NCBI GenBank assembly: GCA_947455725.1
Contig: CANGPL010000013.1
Location: 1-56,122, forward strand
Reading direction: 5' to 3'
Length of the DNA stretch: 56,122 nt
From: Hyphomicrobiales bacterium
GTDB lineage: Bacteria > Pseudomonadota > Alphaproteobacteria > Rhizobiales > Beijerinckiaceae
The translations under genes and the position numbers were made by a program. Below the pieces are notes generated by a model. The model did no database searches. It was not told where the DNA came from and saw nothing but the letters and a program-made list of their open reading frames with translations. This document shows, piece after piece, positions 48,001-56,122 of this stretch (the first letter of the stretch is position 1; every line of letters begins with the position of its first letter).

Positions 48001-51000
48001 ACGACGGCGCAAATTCCGGCGATGACGACGGCAGATTTGGCTGCACTCAAGACGTCGCAAATCACAGTATTGACCACCGCACAATTGGCGTCGGTTACCA
48101 CCGATCAAATTCAGGATTTAACAACCGCGCAGATAGCAGCATTGTCTGGTTATCAAGCTGCGGCTTTGACAACAGATCAGATTTCAGTGCTTTTGACGAA
48201 GGAAGTGGCGGCTCTCTCCATTGGTGCCGTGCCAAGTCTAACAACCGCCCAAATTGTAGCCCTTGGCGCAACGAGCTTCCCGGCGCTCACAACACGTCAG
48301 ATTTCTGTTTTGACGGCTTCGCAATTCCCGGCGGTGACGACAGATCAGATCATCGCCATGCGGACCGATCAAATCGCCGCGATTTCTTTGGCGGCATTAC
48401 CGGCCTTAGGCGTCGATCAGTTGGGCGCATTCTCTACAACCGATATTTCGGTACTATTACCGAACCAGATCGGCGTATTGACGACATCGCAGGTGGCCTC
48501 GCTCTCTACCGATGATATTGTTGCCCTCACCACGCAGCAGGTAGCAACAGTATCCATCGGGCAGGCAGATGCGCTGTCGACAGACCAAGTCGTAGCGCTC
48601 TCAACCGCTCAGATTCGTGCGCTGTCGGTTAGCGCGGTCGCATCGTTTAATGAAGATCAGACGGCTGCGATAACAACAGCGGATATTCATGCGCTGACAA
48701 CGGCGCAGGCAACAGCTCTAACGACGTTGCAAGTCTCGGTATTGACGACAGATCAAGCTAAGGCGCTAACAACGCAACATATCGCACTGTTGAGCACCGC
48801 GCAGACTTCGGCAATTTCCGTGGCTGATATTGCAGCGCTTAAAACGGATCAATTTGTTGCCTTGACAACATCGTCTATTGCTACGTTCACTCAAGATCAG
48901 ATTGCTGGTATCCGCACCGATCAGTTACAGGTATTGGGCACGGGCCAAGTCGCTTCACTTACCAGCACGCAGAGTGCGGTTCTGACATCTGATCAAATTA
49001 TTGCGATCACGACCGGCCAAATCAGCGCGCTGACGACAACGGCATTAAGTGTCCTTTCGGCGGATCAGATTGCTGTCATCGAAAATATTGATCTTTCAAA
49101 ACTAACCACCAATCAAGTTGCGACCCTATCCACCGTTCAGATAGGCGCACTGCAAACAGGTCAAGTTGCTGCTCTGACAACGCGTGAGATCGTGACACTG
49201 TCGACCGATCAATTGCTCGCAATGTCAGGCAATGACATCAGCGCAATGACGACGGAGCAAATTGCTGCGATTGGAAGCAACCAAGTCTCGGGCTTCCGTC
49301 TTGATGAGGTTGCAGCCTTTACGACACTTCAGGCGCCTGCCTTGAAGTCGACGACTTTGGCGGCGATGAGTACCGCTCAGATTCAAGCGCTTGATCCGGC
49401 AAATATTGCGAAGCTTTCGACACCGCAGGTGACTGCGCTTACCACGGATCAAGTGGTTGCGCTGACACAGGAACAGGTCCAGTCGCTCACGACCGATCAA
49501 TTAAAGAATTTCGGCACCGCTCAGATTGTTGCCTTGACGACGGCACAAATCGGCGAGTTGACGGTTGATCAGGTGCCGGGCCTGACGACAACGGCCATTG
49601 CACTCTTGTCGAACGATCAGCTGGGCGCGGTGACGCCGGATGACATGGCGGTGCTCAGCACCGGACAGGTTGTGGCGCTTACGACGTCGCAAATTGCATC
49701 GATATCGATTGCCCAGCTGAACGCGTTTACGTCTATTCAGTTCGGTGTGTTGACGAATATGCAAATCCCAGCACTGACCACGGATCGCGTGGCAGCTCTG
49801 GCAACATCGCAGATTAATATTCTTTCGAGCGCACAGGCGCTCGCCTTGCAAACCTCGCAAGTAGCGGCCCTAACCGGTGATGAATTACCCGCTCTGACTA
49901 ACGAGGCATTCGGTGCCCTTAATACCGCGCAGATCGTGGCGATTAGTGCGGCTAATATTCCGGTTCTGACGTCGTCGCAGATTGCGGTTCTTAATAGCGC
50001 GCAAGCACGGGCGATGGGTAATGATCAATTCGCCGCGCTAACGGCGGATCAGGCCCAATCCTTGGCCACAAAGACGCTTTCGAATCTCTATACATCGCAG
50101 CTTGTGCAGTTGACGACTTCGGCATTGTCGGTGCTTTCAACGCAGCAAATTGCTAAGTTAACGACCGATGAAGTCGCAGCCTTGACGACCGCGCAGGTTG
50201 CAGCGATGACAACGGCACAAATTGGTGCGCTAACGACCCGTGAAATTGCGGCGATCAATGTGGATTCGATCCAAGTGATTGGTGCAGATCAGTTGGCCGT
50301 CATCGACACGAACCATATTATATCCCTGACGACATCTCAGATTGCGTCGTTGACGACCGATCAAGCATCGAACTTGAGCACGGCGCAGGTTTCGGCCTTG
50401 ACCGTGCCACAAATCAAGTCGGTTACACCGGATGATATTGCGGCCTTGTCTACGGGTCAGCTTGGCGCGTTGAAGACGCCGCAAATTGCTGCTCTTACGA
50501 CCGATCAAATCCTCGCTATCAATGCCGCATCGATCGCAGCGCTTTCGACAAGCGGTATTCAGGCGATGTCGACAAACCAGATCCAAGTCTTCACCACTGC
50601 CGTAATCGCCGCGATGACGACAGGACAAGTCAATGTCTTGTCGGGTGCGAAGGTGACGGCTTGGGACGTCAACCAAATTGCGGCATTCTCGGATACGCAA
50701 ATGGCGGCACTGACGACAAGCGCCGTCGCCGCTCTGACAGACGCGCAAGTTGCAGCCCTTACAACACTCGAAGTTTCGGCCCTTACCTCGGCACAGATGG
50801 CCGCGATGGCGACTCATCAAATCGCGTCGATTACGGGTGATCAGATTCAAGTCGTAACGCCTGCTGCGATCGCGGCGATGAAGACCAGTCAGATTGCGGC
50901 GCTTGATGCCAATGTTGTGAGCGTATTGAGCCAGGATCAGTTGACGGCGCTCACGACAGCGCAAGTGAATGCAATGACGCCTGGCCAACTAACCTCGTTG

Positions 51001-52431
51001 ACCACAACGCAATTTACTGAATTCACGCCAAATCAGTTTGCGGCCTTGAACAATACGCAGTTTGCCGCTCTCAGCGATGCCGATATTGCCGCCATAACCG
51101 GCGATCAGGCAGCAGTAATGACAACGGCGCAATTCACCACGCTAACGCCGCAAAAGATTGGTGACTTGGCCTATGGCCAGTTGGCCGTTCTTTCTACAGC
51201 TGTGATGGGTGTTATGACTACGGATCAGCTCTCGGTGATTGATGCGGCTTCGATTGGTACCCTGAGCGCCACGCAAATGGCGGCGATTAAACCTTCGACG
51301 ATCACGGCTCTTTCGGCGGATCAAGCGGGTTATGTCAACGCGACCCAGATGCTGAGCGTGACGACGGCGCAGATTGTTGCCTTGCCGAATGACGCGGTCG
51401 GTGCGCTTGTTCCGGCGACCGTCAGTGTGATGAGCGCTGATCTTGTCGGGGCCCTCAAAGTTTCGCAGATTCCATATCTGAGAGCAGATGCGATTGGCGC
51501 TATGGGTGCGGATCAGATTGCAGCGCTGAAGTCGACGCAGTTTGGTGCTTTGACTGCGGACCAGATTGGTGCGCTTGATCCGACGCAGATACCGAGCCTT
51601 TCAACCGCTGCCGTTTCAGCATTGAGCAGCGCACTTCTGCCATCGCTCAATCCGGCATCGCTTGCTTCGTTGTCGCGTGATCAAATTCAGGCGCTAAGTG
51701 CGCCGTCGGTTGCGTCTATGACCGATACCCAAATTGGACAGTTGGGCGATAGCCAAATTTCGGCGCTCACGACGCGCCAGATTAGCGCGTTCTCTGCGGC
51801 ACAATTCGGCGTCTTCTCGGTTGATCAAATGACGGATCTCACCACCGCGCAATTGAACGTGCTGACAACGGATCAAGTCTCGGGCTTCAGTGCGGGCGAT
51901 ATAGCTGCCCTGTCACCAACACAGATCCCGGGCTTGACTGAAGCGCAAGTAGCCTCGCTCGCTTCTGATCGTGTAGCGGTCTTCAACGGTCCGCAATTGT
52001 CGGCGATGAGAAACACGCAGCTTCAAGCGCTATCGGTGAGCGGCGTTGCGCTATTAACCCCTGATGCGGTCTCTGCCCTTTCGAATGGACAGGTAGCAGC
52101 CCTTTCGACAGCGCAAATTAACGCGCTTCAGCCGCAGAGTTTAACGGCGTTGTCGCCAAGTCAGTTCTCGGCTTTGACGCAAGCCCAAATTGGCGCGCTA
52201 ACGCCGGATCAAATTTCCGGTATGACCGATAGTCAAGTGAGTGCCTTGAATGAAACGCGACTGGGACTCATCAGCGCCACGCAGATCGTAGCCTTTACGC
52301 CAAGCAGCCTTTCGGGCATGCGCGATCTTCAATTGAGCGCGCTGCCGACCTCTGCAACCTCTGCAATAACGGCTGCCCAACGAGCACTGTTGTCGGATCA
52401 TCAATTATCGATCCTCTTTCCTAATGGATAA
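42055..52431 (+). CDS. Giant octapeptide-repeat protein (3458 aa), function unknown
   Basis: One uninterrupted frame of 10.4 kb encodes a protein of about 350 kDa. Residues 1-44 are non-repetitive (GSNTAALYQAWLTG, then a Pro-rich PTPPDP); residues 45-3452 are octapeptides with consensus A-L-T/S-T-x-Q-I/V-x; six residues (ILFPNG) close it. No signal peptide, membrane segment, enzymatic motif or cysteine is seen, and Lys/Arg are scarce. The absence of Cys and the Thr/Ser/Ala/Gln-rich make-up suit an extracellular or surface polymer, but no secretion gene is adjacent and no RTX or autotransporter C-terminus is visible. The ATG at 42055 has GGGGAAA about 11-17 bases upstream. The 291 bp before it hold no other gene. 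It is convergent with oxyR (3 bp between stops). I recall comparable repeats in other alphaproteobacterial proteins of unknown role but cannot verify a family. Confidence 0.92.
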   Translation: MVGAVTGSNTAALYQAWLTGTSTVAGQGGAAPTPPDPTVLLSWEAMANANLPTMLPSDIAKLSSGAITHINPDVISSLTPSQVAALTTAQISLLNSAQVQALPAAGIGALNGRQALAISTDGIAALSGVQISGFSGSSFGSLSTDQIKAIQVSQIGGISTRQLAALTSDQARALSTSQIDGIVAQQISAIPVTSIASFTTAQIVALGTDSVAALSFKQSSNLTADQVKALTTDEISVLSPQTLGYLKLPQVAALTTRQIHTLSPSQIVGFSGAALLTMASDQLQAIATASMSALKASQLTQFGSQQINALTTSQVAALTTAQASVLKAVALSALSTAQLASLSTGDIAALSLRQVIAFTTSQLAGLTSAAVTALSSSQLSTLGTDQVVALGSTAISELSTNQILGLSAAGFGALTADQIKAISTQDFAAVSFRQLQAMTTAQIRALSTDQLTALNAGQLNVLTSTQTLALTNGQIGSLTSGQITGLTVSAINNLTTAQIAAISTTSFAALTVQQITGIRADQATALTTDQIVALNANQFAVLSTADIAALSSAQIKAIETTDLTALVVKQIQAMTTQQLSQLVNTQLSALTLNQIRGLGGNQLAGFTTAQIPNFTSNQVSALYGNQFASFSNDQIGAISTSQFSAITGSQLSALTSSQAAAISLADTQVLSTAQIPGLRAQAVPGLLSSQIVLLGTDQLRAFSAAQIAAFTSAELNAISTDAISSLKATQIAAMSSTQISSLSTGRLQALATNQIIAISTSAISQLSTNSLSSISTDDFAALTNSQISAITTDSIKAITTDQVQAITQGQVRGLTSGQLNVLSSDRIAAFTSSAINALSVAQITTLSTTQIRAFTTDDIRALNLTQLHALTNDQLKALSTDQISAIGSNQIAGFSGDQINALTTRQIPAFGTSQISAFNNTQLMAMGTAQVAVLTSDQAVSLSANQINGWAAGQISSLSTDAIVALTTTQSQGLSRSALGALNTAQIQAFQSSDIQVIAAKQLSVLSSAQASALTTDLLLALSTQQLINLTSSAISGLTTDLLSTIRTSDISALTPQQLLGLQANKMSGLLVAQVSALTSTQVTSLSSAQTRAMTTDQIGALSSDQVLALTTSSLSTLLNAQIASLSTAALPALSARQFTKITSAQIPALTTDQIGVLTTTQIAALSGTQSAVLTSDQIVALTTQSMPAFTANALSALSTSQIIAFEVTDLASLTGLQFKSITTDQISALTTDQFAGLSTSEMANLSAAQANVLRTDQIAALTSDETVAMTASALATLSSTQFNQLSSDDFAVLTTSQIAALTTVEVAGLNAGQIGAFNTAQIIALTTANITALPPAKLALLSTDNVAALTARQIISLTTAQTTNLTTDQIVALTSLQISTLRTDQITSLTSDHIIALGTAQVQALSAKEIAAFTTSQIRAFETGDFAAITTKQIQSLTSDQAAALTTDEIVALTTAQASALTSGDISALQTAQIAALQTDDLISLTPRQITALTSDQISALTTDQVPTLTTLQIFTLNTAQIIALTSDQVIALSSQQIGSISANVLPYMRSSQIASIQPSDIVGFTAKQIASLTNYQIMALTTDQIPNLTVAQINVLNSSQASVLKTAQIAALTTDQIPAFSAADITALSTAQLDAMTTDDFQALTLRQIGALTANQVSQLTTDEIVALTTAQTLALSTSNVVALTTAQISVLGTANLAAMANRQILSLTTSQAATLSGEQATALGTRQVAVLSPTQASALKTDAINALNGGQMAAFSVSSIAAFRTDEIAAITTSDIPALTVRQVGALSAGQITAFTTDQIIALNTVQVAKLSAGQATGLSTDQIAALTPAQASALTVTTLASLSTDQFVAITTQDVAVLTANQIQAVTTSQIAALTSDQTVALTTAQVNLIRDFQAPSITTSNIAVMSSSQIAALMPSSVTSLSTAQIVAITSDDVPALTTKQLIAMGAPQISSLTADQIVALTTGQVVALPGGLVTALTTAQIPAMTTADLAALKTSQITVLTTAQLASVTTDQIQDLTTAQIAALSGYQAAALTTDQISVLLTKEVAALSIGAVPSLTTAQIVALGATSFPALTTRQISVLTASQFPAVTTDQIIAMRTDQIAAISLAALPALGVDQLGAFSTTDISVLLPNQIGVLTTSQVASLSTDDIVALTTQQVATVSIGQADALSTDQVVALSTAQIRALSVSAVASFNEDQTAAITTADIHALTTAQATALTTLQVSVLTTDQAKALTTQHIALLSTAQTSAISVADIAALKTDQFVALTTSSIATFTQDQIAGIRTDQLQVLGTGQVASLTSTQSAVLTSDQIIAITTGQISALTTTALSVLSADQIAVIENIDLSKLTTNQVATLSTVQIGALQTGQVAALTTREIVTLSTDQLLAMSGNDISAMTTEQIAAIGSNQVSGFRLDEVAAFTTLQAPALKSTTLAAMSTAQIQALDPANIAKLSTPQVTALTTDQVVALTQEQVQSLTTDQLKNFGTAQIVALTTAQIGELTVDQVPGLTTTAIALLSNDQLGAVTPDDMAVLSTGQVVALTTSQIASISIAQLNAFTSIQFGVLTNMQIPALTTDRVAALATSQINILSSAQALALQTSQVAALTGDELPALTNEAFGALNTAQIVAISAANIPVLTSSQIAVLNSAQARAMGNDQFAALTADQAQSLATKTLSNLYTSQLVQLTTSALSVLSTQQIAKLTTDEVAALTTAQVAAMTTAQIGALTTREIAAINVDSIQVIGADQLAVIDTNHIISLTTSQIASLTTDQASNLSTAQVSALTVPQIKSVTPDDIAALSTGQLGALKTPQIAALTTDQILAINAASIAALSTSGIQAMSTNQIQVFTTAVIAAMTTGQVNVLSGAKVTAWDVNQIAAFSDTQMAALTTSAVAALTDAQVAALTTLEVSALTSAQMAAMATHQIASITGDQIQVVTPAAIAAMKTSQIAALDANVVSVLSQDQLTALTTAQVNAMTPGQLTSLTTTQFTEFTPNQFAALNNTQFAALSDADIAAITGDQAAVMTTAQFTTLTPQKIGDLAYGQLAVLSTAVMGVMTTDQLSVIDAASIGTLSATQMAAIKPSTITALSADQAGYVNATQMLSVTTAQIVALPNDAVGALVPATVSVMSADLVGALKVSQIPYLRADAIGAMGADQIAALKSTQFGALTADQIGALDPTQIPSLSTAAVSALSSALLPSLNPASLASLSRDQIQALSAPSVASMTDTQIGQLGDSQISALTTRQISAFSAAQFGVFSVDQMTDLTTAQLNVLTTDQVSGFSAGDIAALSPTQIPGLTEAQVASLASDRVAVFNGPQLSAMRNTQLQALSVSGVALLTPDAVSALSNGQVAALSTAQINALQPQSLTALSPSQFSALTQAQIGALTPDQISGMTDSQVSALNETRLGLISATQIVAFTPSSLSGMRDLQLSALPTSATSAITAAQRALLSDHQLSILFPNG
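42187..52410 (+). repeat. About 426 tandem 24-bp (8-codon) repeat units
   Basis: From residue 45 to 3452 there are 3408 residues, exactly 426 x 8, and every stretch I read keeps the register. Position 2 is Leu/Ile/Phe/Met, position 7 Ile/Val/Leu/Ala, position 6 mostly Gln, and positions 3-4 mostly Thr/Ser. Codons vary freely between copies (TTDQ appears with many synonymous spellings), so the array is old and selected at protein level rather than a recent DNA expansion. Over 46315-48666, octads with Asp, Asn or Ser in place of Gln at position 6 recur every 7 or 10 octads. Confidence 0.9.
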
Positions 52432-52434
52432 GGC

Positions 52435-53343
52435 CTAGGCTTGAGCCTTTCTAAGCGGCTCGGTAGCGTTGCGCACGACATCCGCGATTTGCCCAAGCTG
52501 TAGCGTTAAGGGACTTGTCTTCCGCCAGATCATGCCGATCATGCGTGACGGTGTGGGACGATTAAAACGCGCGATGGAGACAGAGGCCGAGCGGGTTTCA
52601 ACCGGAATGGCCATTTCAGGGATAAGGGTAACACCGATCCCTGAGCCTACCATTTGAACGAGCGTTGAAAGCGAGCTGCCATCAAGCAATTCACGCGGAA
52701 GCGAAGCGTGCATTTGGCAGAAGGATAAAGCCTGTTCACGGAAACAATGGCCTTCTTCGAGCAGCAAAAGGCGCATTTCGCGCAATGTCTCGATATTAGG
52801 AACCGGTTTGCCCGCATCATCGCTTGGGCGAACGAGGACAAAATCTTCCTGAAAAAGCGCAATTTCGGTAAAAGCCGGTTCTGAGATGGGCAGCGCTACG
52901 ATGGCGGTATCGATTTTGCCGGCCGATAATTCTTGTAACAGCTTGGGGGTCAGCGTTTCGCGGACATGAATGTCCAATTCGGGATAAAGGCGGCTTAACT
53001 GTCCGATAATGGTGGGCAATAAATAGGGCGCAATGGTTGGAATGACGCCGATACGTAAGCGTCCGACTGGTCGATGATGCGAGGCGCGCGCTAAATCACC
53101 GAGTTCATCAACGGAGCGAAGAATTTCGCGGACACGGGGCGCAAATTCCTCGCCAAAACTGGTAAGGTCAATGTGGCGCGCGCCGCGTTCGAAAAGCGCA
53201 GACCCCAAAGCTCCCTCCAATTCCTTGATTTGTTGCGAGAGCGCCGATTGAGAAATCGCACAGGCCTCGGCCGCCCGGCCAAAATGGCCGTGTTGGACGA
53301 GCGCCTCAAAATAGCGAAGCTGTTTGAAGGTGACATTATTCAT
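52435..53343 (-). CDS. oxyR: Hydrogen-peroxide-sensing LysR regulator OxyR
   Basis: 302-aa LysR-type regulator: N-terminal HTH (FKQLRYFEALVQHGHFGRAA and CAISQSALSQQIKELE) and a C-terminal sensor domain. The peroxide-sensing cysteines are present in GHCFREQALSFC (C200 and C209, the same spacing as the classical C199/C208 pair). It is divergent from katG with 95 bp between starts, the standard arrangement for OxyR control of catalase. An inverted repeat overlaps its own start codon, suggesting autorepression. Confidence 0.95.
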   Translation of the reverse strand: MNNVTFKQLRYFEALVQHGHFGRAAEACAISQSALSQQIKELEGALGSALFERGARHIDLTSFGEEFAPRVREILRSVDELGDLARASHHRPVGRLRIGVIPTIAPYLLPTIIGQLSRLYPELDIHVRETLTPKLLQELSAGKIDTAIVALPISEPAFTEIALFQEDFVLVRPSDDAGKPVPNIETLREMRLLLLEEGHCFREQALSFCQMHASLPRELLDGSSLSTLVQMVGSGIGVTLIPEMAIPVETRSASVSIARFNRPTPSRMIGMIWRKTSPLTLQLGQIADVVRNATEPLRKAQA

Positions 53344-53356
53344 AAGTTTAACTTAT
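53342..53356. promoter_or_regulatory. Palindrome ATAAGT-TTA-ACTTAT in the oxyR-katG intergenic region
   Basis: Perfect 6-bp inverted arms overlapping the oxyR start codon, followed on the katG side by related half-sites (AACTTAAACTAATCATAACT within 53376-53395). LysR proteins bind extended dyads of this kind; OxyR acting on both genes is the likely use. Confidence 0.5.
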
Positions 53357-53393
53357 CGCTTTAATCGGAAAATACAACTTAAACTAATCATAA

Positions 53394-55649
<2,256 letters not shown>

Positions 55650-55686
55650 GATACGAGAAGATCTCATTTTCTTTTAAAGACAATAA

Positions 55687-55721
55687 TCGGGCGGCGTTTC
55701 ATGGATTGAAGCGCCGCCCGA
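55687..55721. terminator. Strong hairpin between convergent genes, likely bidirectional terminator
   Basis: Arms TCGGGCGGCG (55687-55696) and CGCCGCCCGA (55712-55721) pair perfectly, with TTCA/TGAA continuing the stem inside. It sits between the katG stop and the stop of the small gene on the other strand. The T-runs on both sides are weak, so efficiency is uncertain. Confidence 0.7.
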
Positions 55722-55725
55722 AACT

Positions 55726-55920
55726 TTATGCGCGACGATGTTCGCCAGACTTATGGGCTTCTGGTGGCTTTGTGCCACGAACGTCGGGAGCGGTGCGGCT
55801 GAAATTTGATTCCGATCCTGCCGTCTTGCTCTCATCGGTTTGTGGTGCCTTCATATCTTTTGGTGGCGTGTGGCCAGGCTTTTCAGAGCCCGATTGGCCT
55901 TTGTGTGGAGTATTCGACAT
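55726..55920 (-). CDS. Small hydrophilic protein of unknown function (64 aa)
   Basis: Begins MSNTPHKGQSGSEKPGHTPP and is rich in Lys, Pro, Ser, Gly and Glu without hydrophobic core residues, so it is probably disordered. The ATG at 55920 has an excellent AAAGGAGAA binding site, the main reason to accept it as a real gene. It has the look of a small stress-type or nucleic-acid-associated protein; I cannot assign a family. The 200 bp upstream to the window end show no recognised gene. Confidence 0.7.
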   Translation of the reverse strand: MSNTPHKGQSGSEKPGHTPPKDMKAPQTDESKTAGSESNFSRTAPDVRGTKPPEAHKSGEHRRA

Positions 55921-56122
55921 TGTCTTCTCCTTTAGGGTGAAGCGTTCCAAGCCGTGAAGGCACATAAACCCTCGTAAAGTGAAGAAAGAAGCACGAAAGC
56001 TTTACCTTTCTTCAGCCCGGTAACGCCACTCTAAGGTAAGGATGAAAGAAGCGCCGTATAAGCGCCTAAACTACGTATTGAAGCAGGACGATAGCTTGCA
56101 GGTTGTGCATTCAATCATTGCA

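Noticed and set aside
50230..50988. Long Arg-rich open frames on the minus strand inside the giant gene
   Set aside because: They are mirror images of the repetitive coding strand (periodic Arg/Asn/Cys), lack ribosome binding sites and have no domain signature.
42187..52410. Resemblance of LTTxQIxAL octads to the opening helix of TALE DNA-binding repeats (LTPxQVVAIA)
   Set aside because: TALE repeats are 33-35 residues with a variable di-residue; here the unit is 8 residues with no second helix or base-reading position. The likeness is a generic N-capped helix.
42187..52410. CRISPR-like or satellite DNA because of the 24-bp period
   Set aside because: The period is in codons, units are not identical at DNA level, there are no conserved repeats with unique spacers, and the frame is open throughout.

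Overview
The window looks like chromosomal DNA of an alphaproteobacterium, most likely of the Hyphomicrobiales (Rhizobiales) type. This rests on gene content and protein style: an oxyR/katG divergent pair, an ArsR-AHSA1 operon, a PotABCD-type ABC operon with hydantoin enzymes, a single-chain indolepyruvate oxidoreductase and HemN. No rRNA, tRNA, IS element or CRISPR array was recognised, so the genus is not fixed.

Region 1 (1-16870) is a defence and accessory island. At the left edge is the cut-off start of a WYL-type regulator. It is followed by an AT-rich two-gene unit on the + strand: an unrecognised 131-aa protein and a HEPN-like protein. Converging on these is a complete type I BREX anti-phage operon in canonical order (brxA-brxB-brxC-pglX-pglZ-brxL, minus strand), preceded by a helix-turn-helix regulator gene. 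That gene's promoter carries three TGACAATT boxes exactly 22 bp apart, and further TGACA boxes lie in front of brxA. The pglX gene is a mosaic with an AT-rich central block right after its NPPY motif. A VapBC-type toxin-antitoxin pair with a clear inverted-repeat operator closes the region.

Region 2 (16983-36230) is metabolic. After an ArsR/tandem-AHSA1 operon comes a long minus-strand operon: hydantoinase, NTF2-like protein, ABC ATPase, binding protein, two permeases, hydantoin-type racemase and CodA-like amidohydrolase. REP-like palindromes lie between the binding-protein and permease genes. Next are a flavin monooxygenase, a maleate-isomerase-like enzyme and a + strand operon of D-amino-acid dehydrogenase, indolepyruvate ferredoxin oxidoreductase and GMC oxidoreductase. 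Together they suggest uptake of a cyclic amide or hydantoin, ring opening, and oxidation through a D-amino acid and a 2-oxo acid. This pathway is inferred.

Region 3 (36372-41763) holds housekeeping or envelope genes: a DEAD-box helicase, a DCC-family protein facing a HTTM-like membrane protein pair, and hemN behind an FNR-type box.

Region 4 (42055-52431) is one 3458-residue open reading frame made almost entirely of about 426 tandem octapeptides (consensus A-L-T-T-x-Q-I-x) in unbroken register. Over a traced stretch it shows a second, higher-order spacing of 7 or 10 octads. It is the most unusual object in the window; its function is unknown.

Region 5 (52435-56122) is oxyR divergent from katG, a shared terminator and a small hydrophilic protein.
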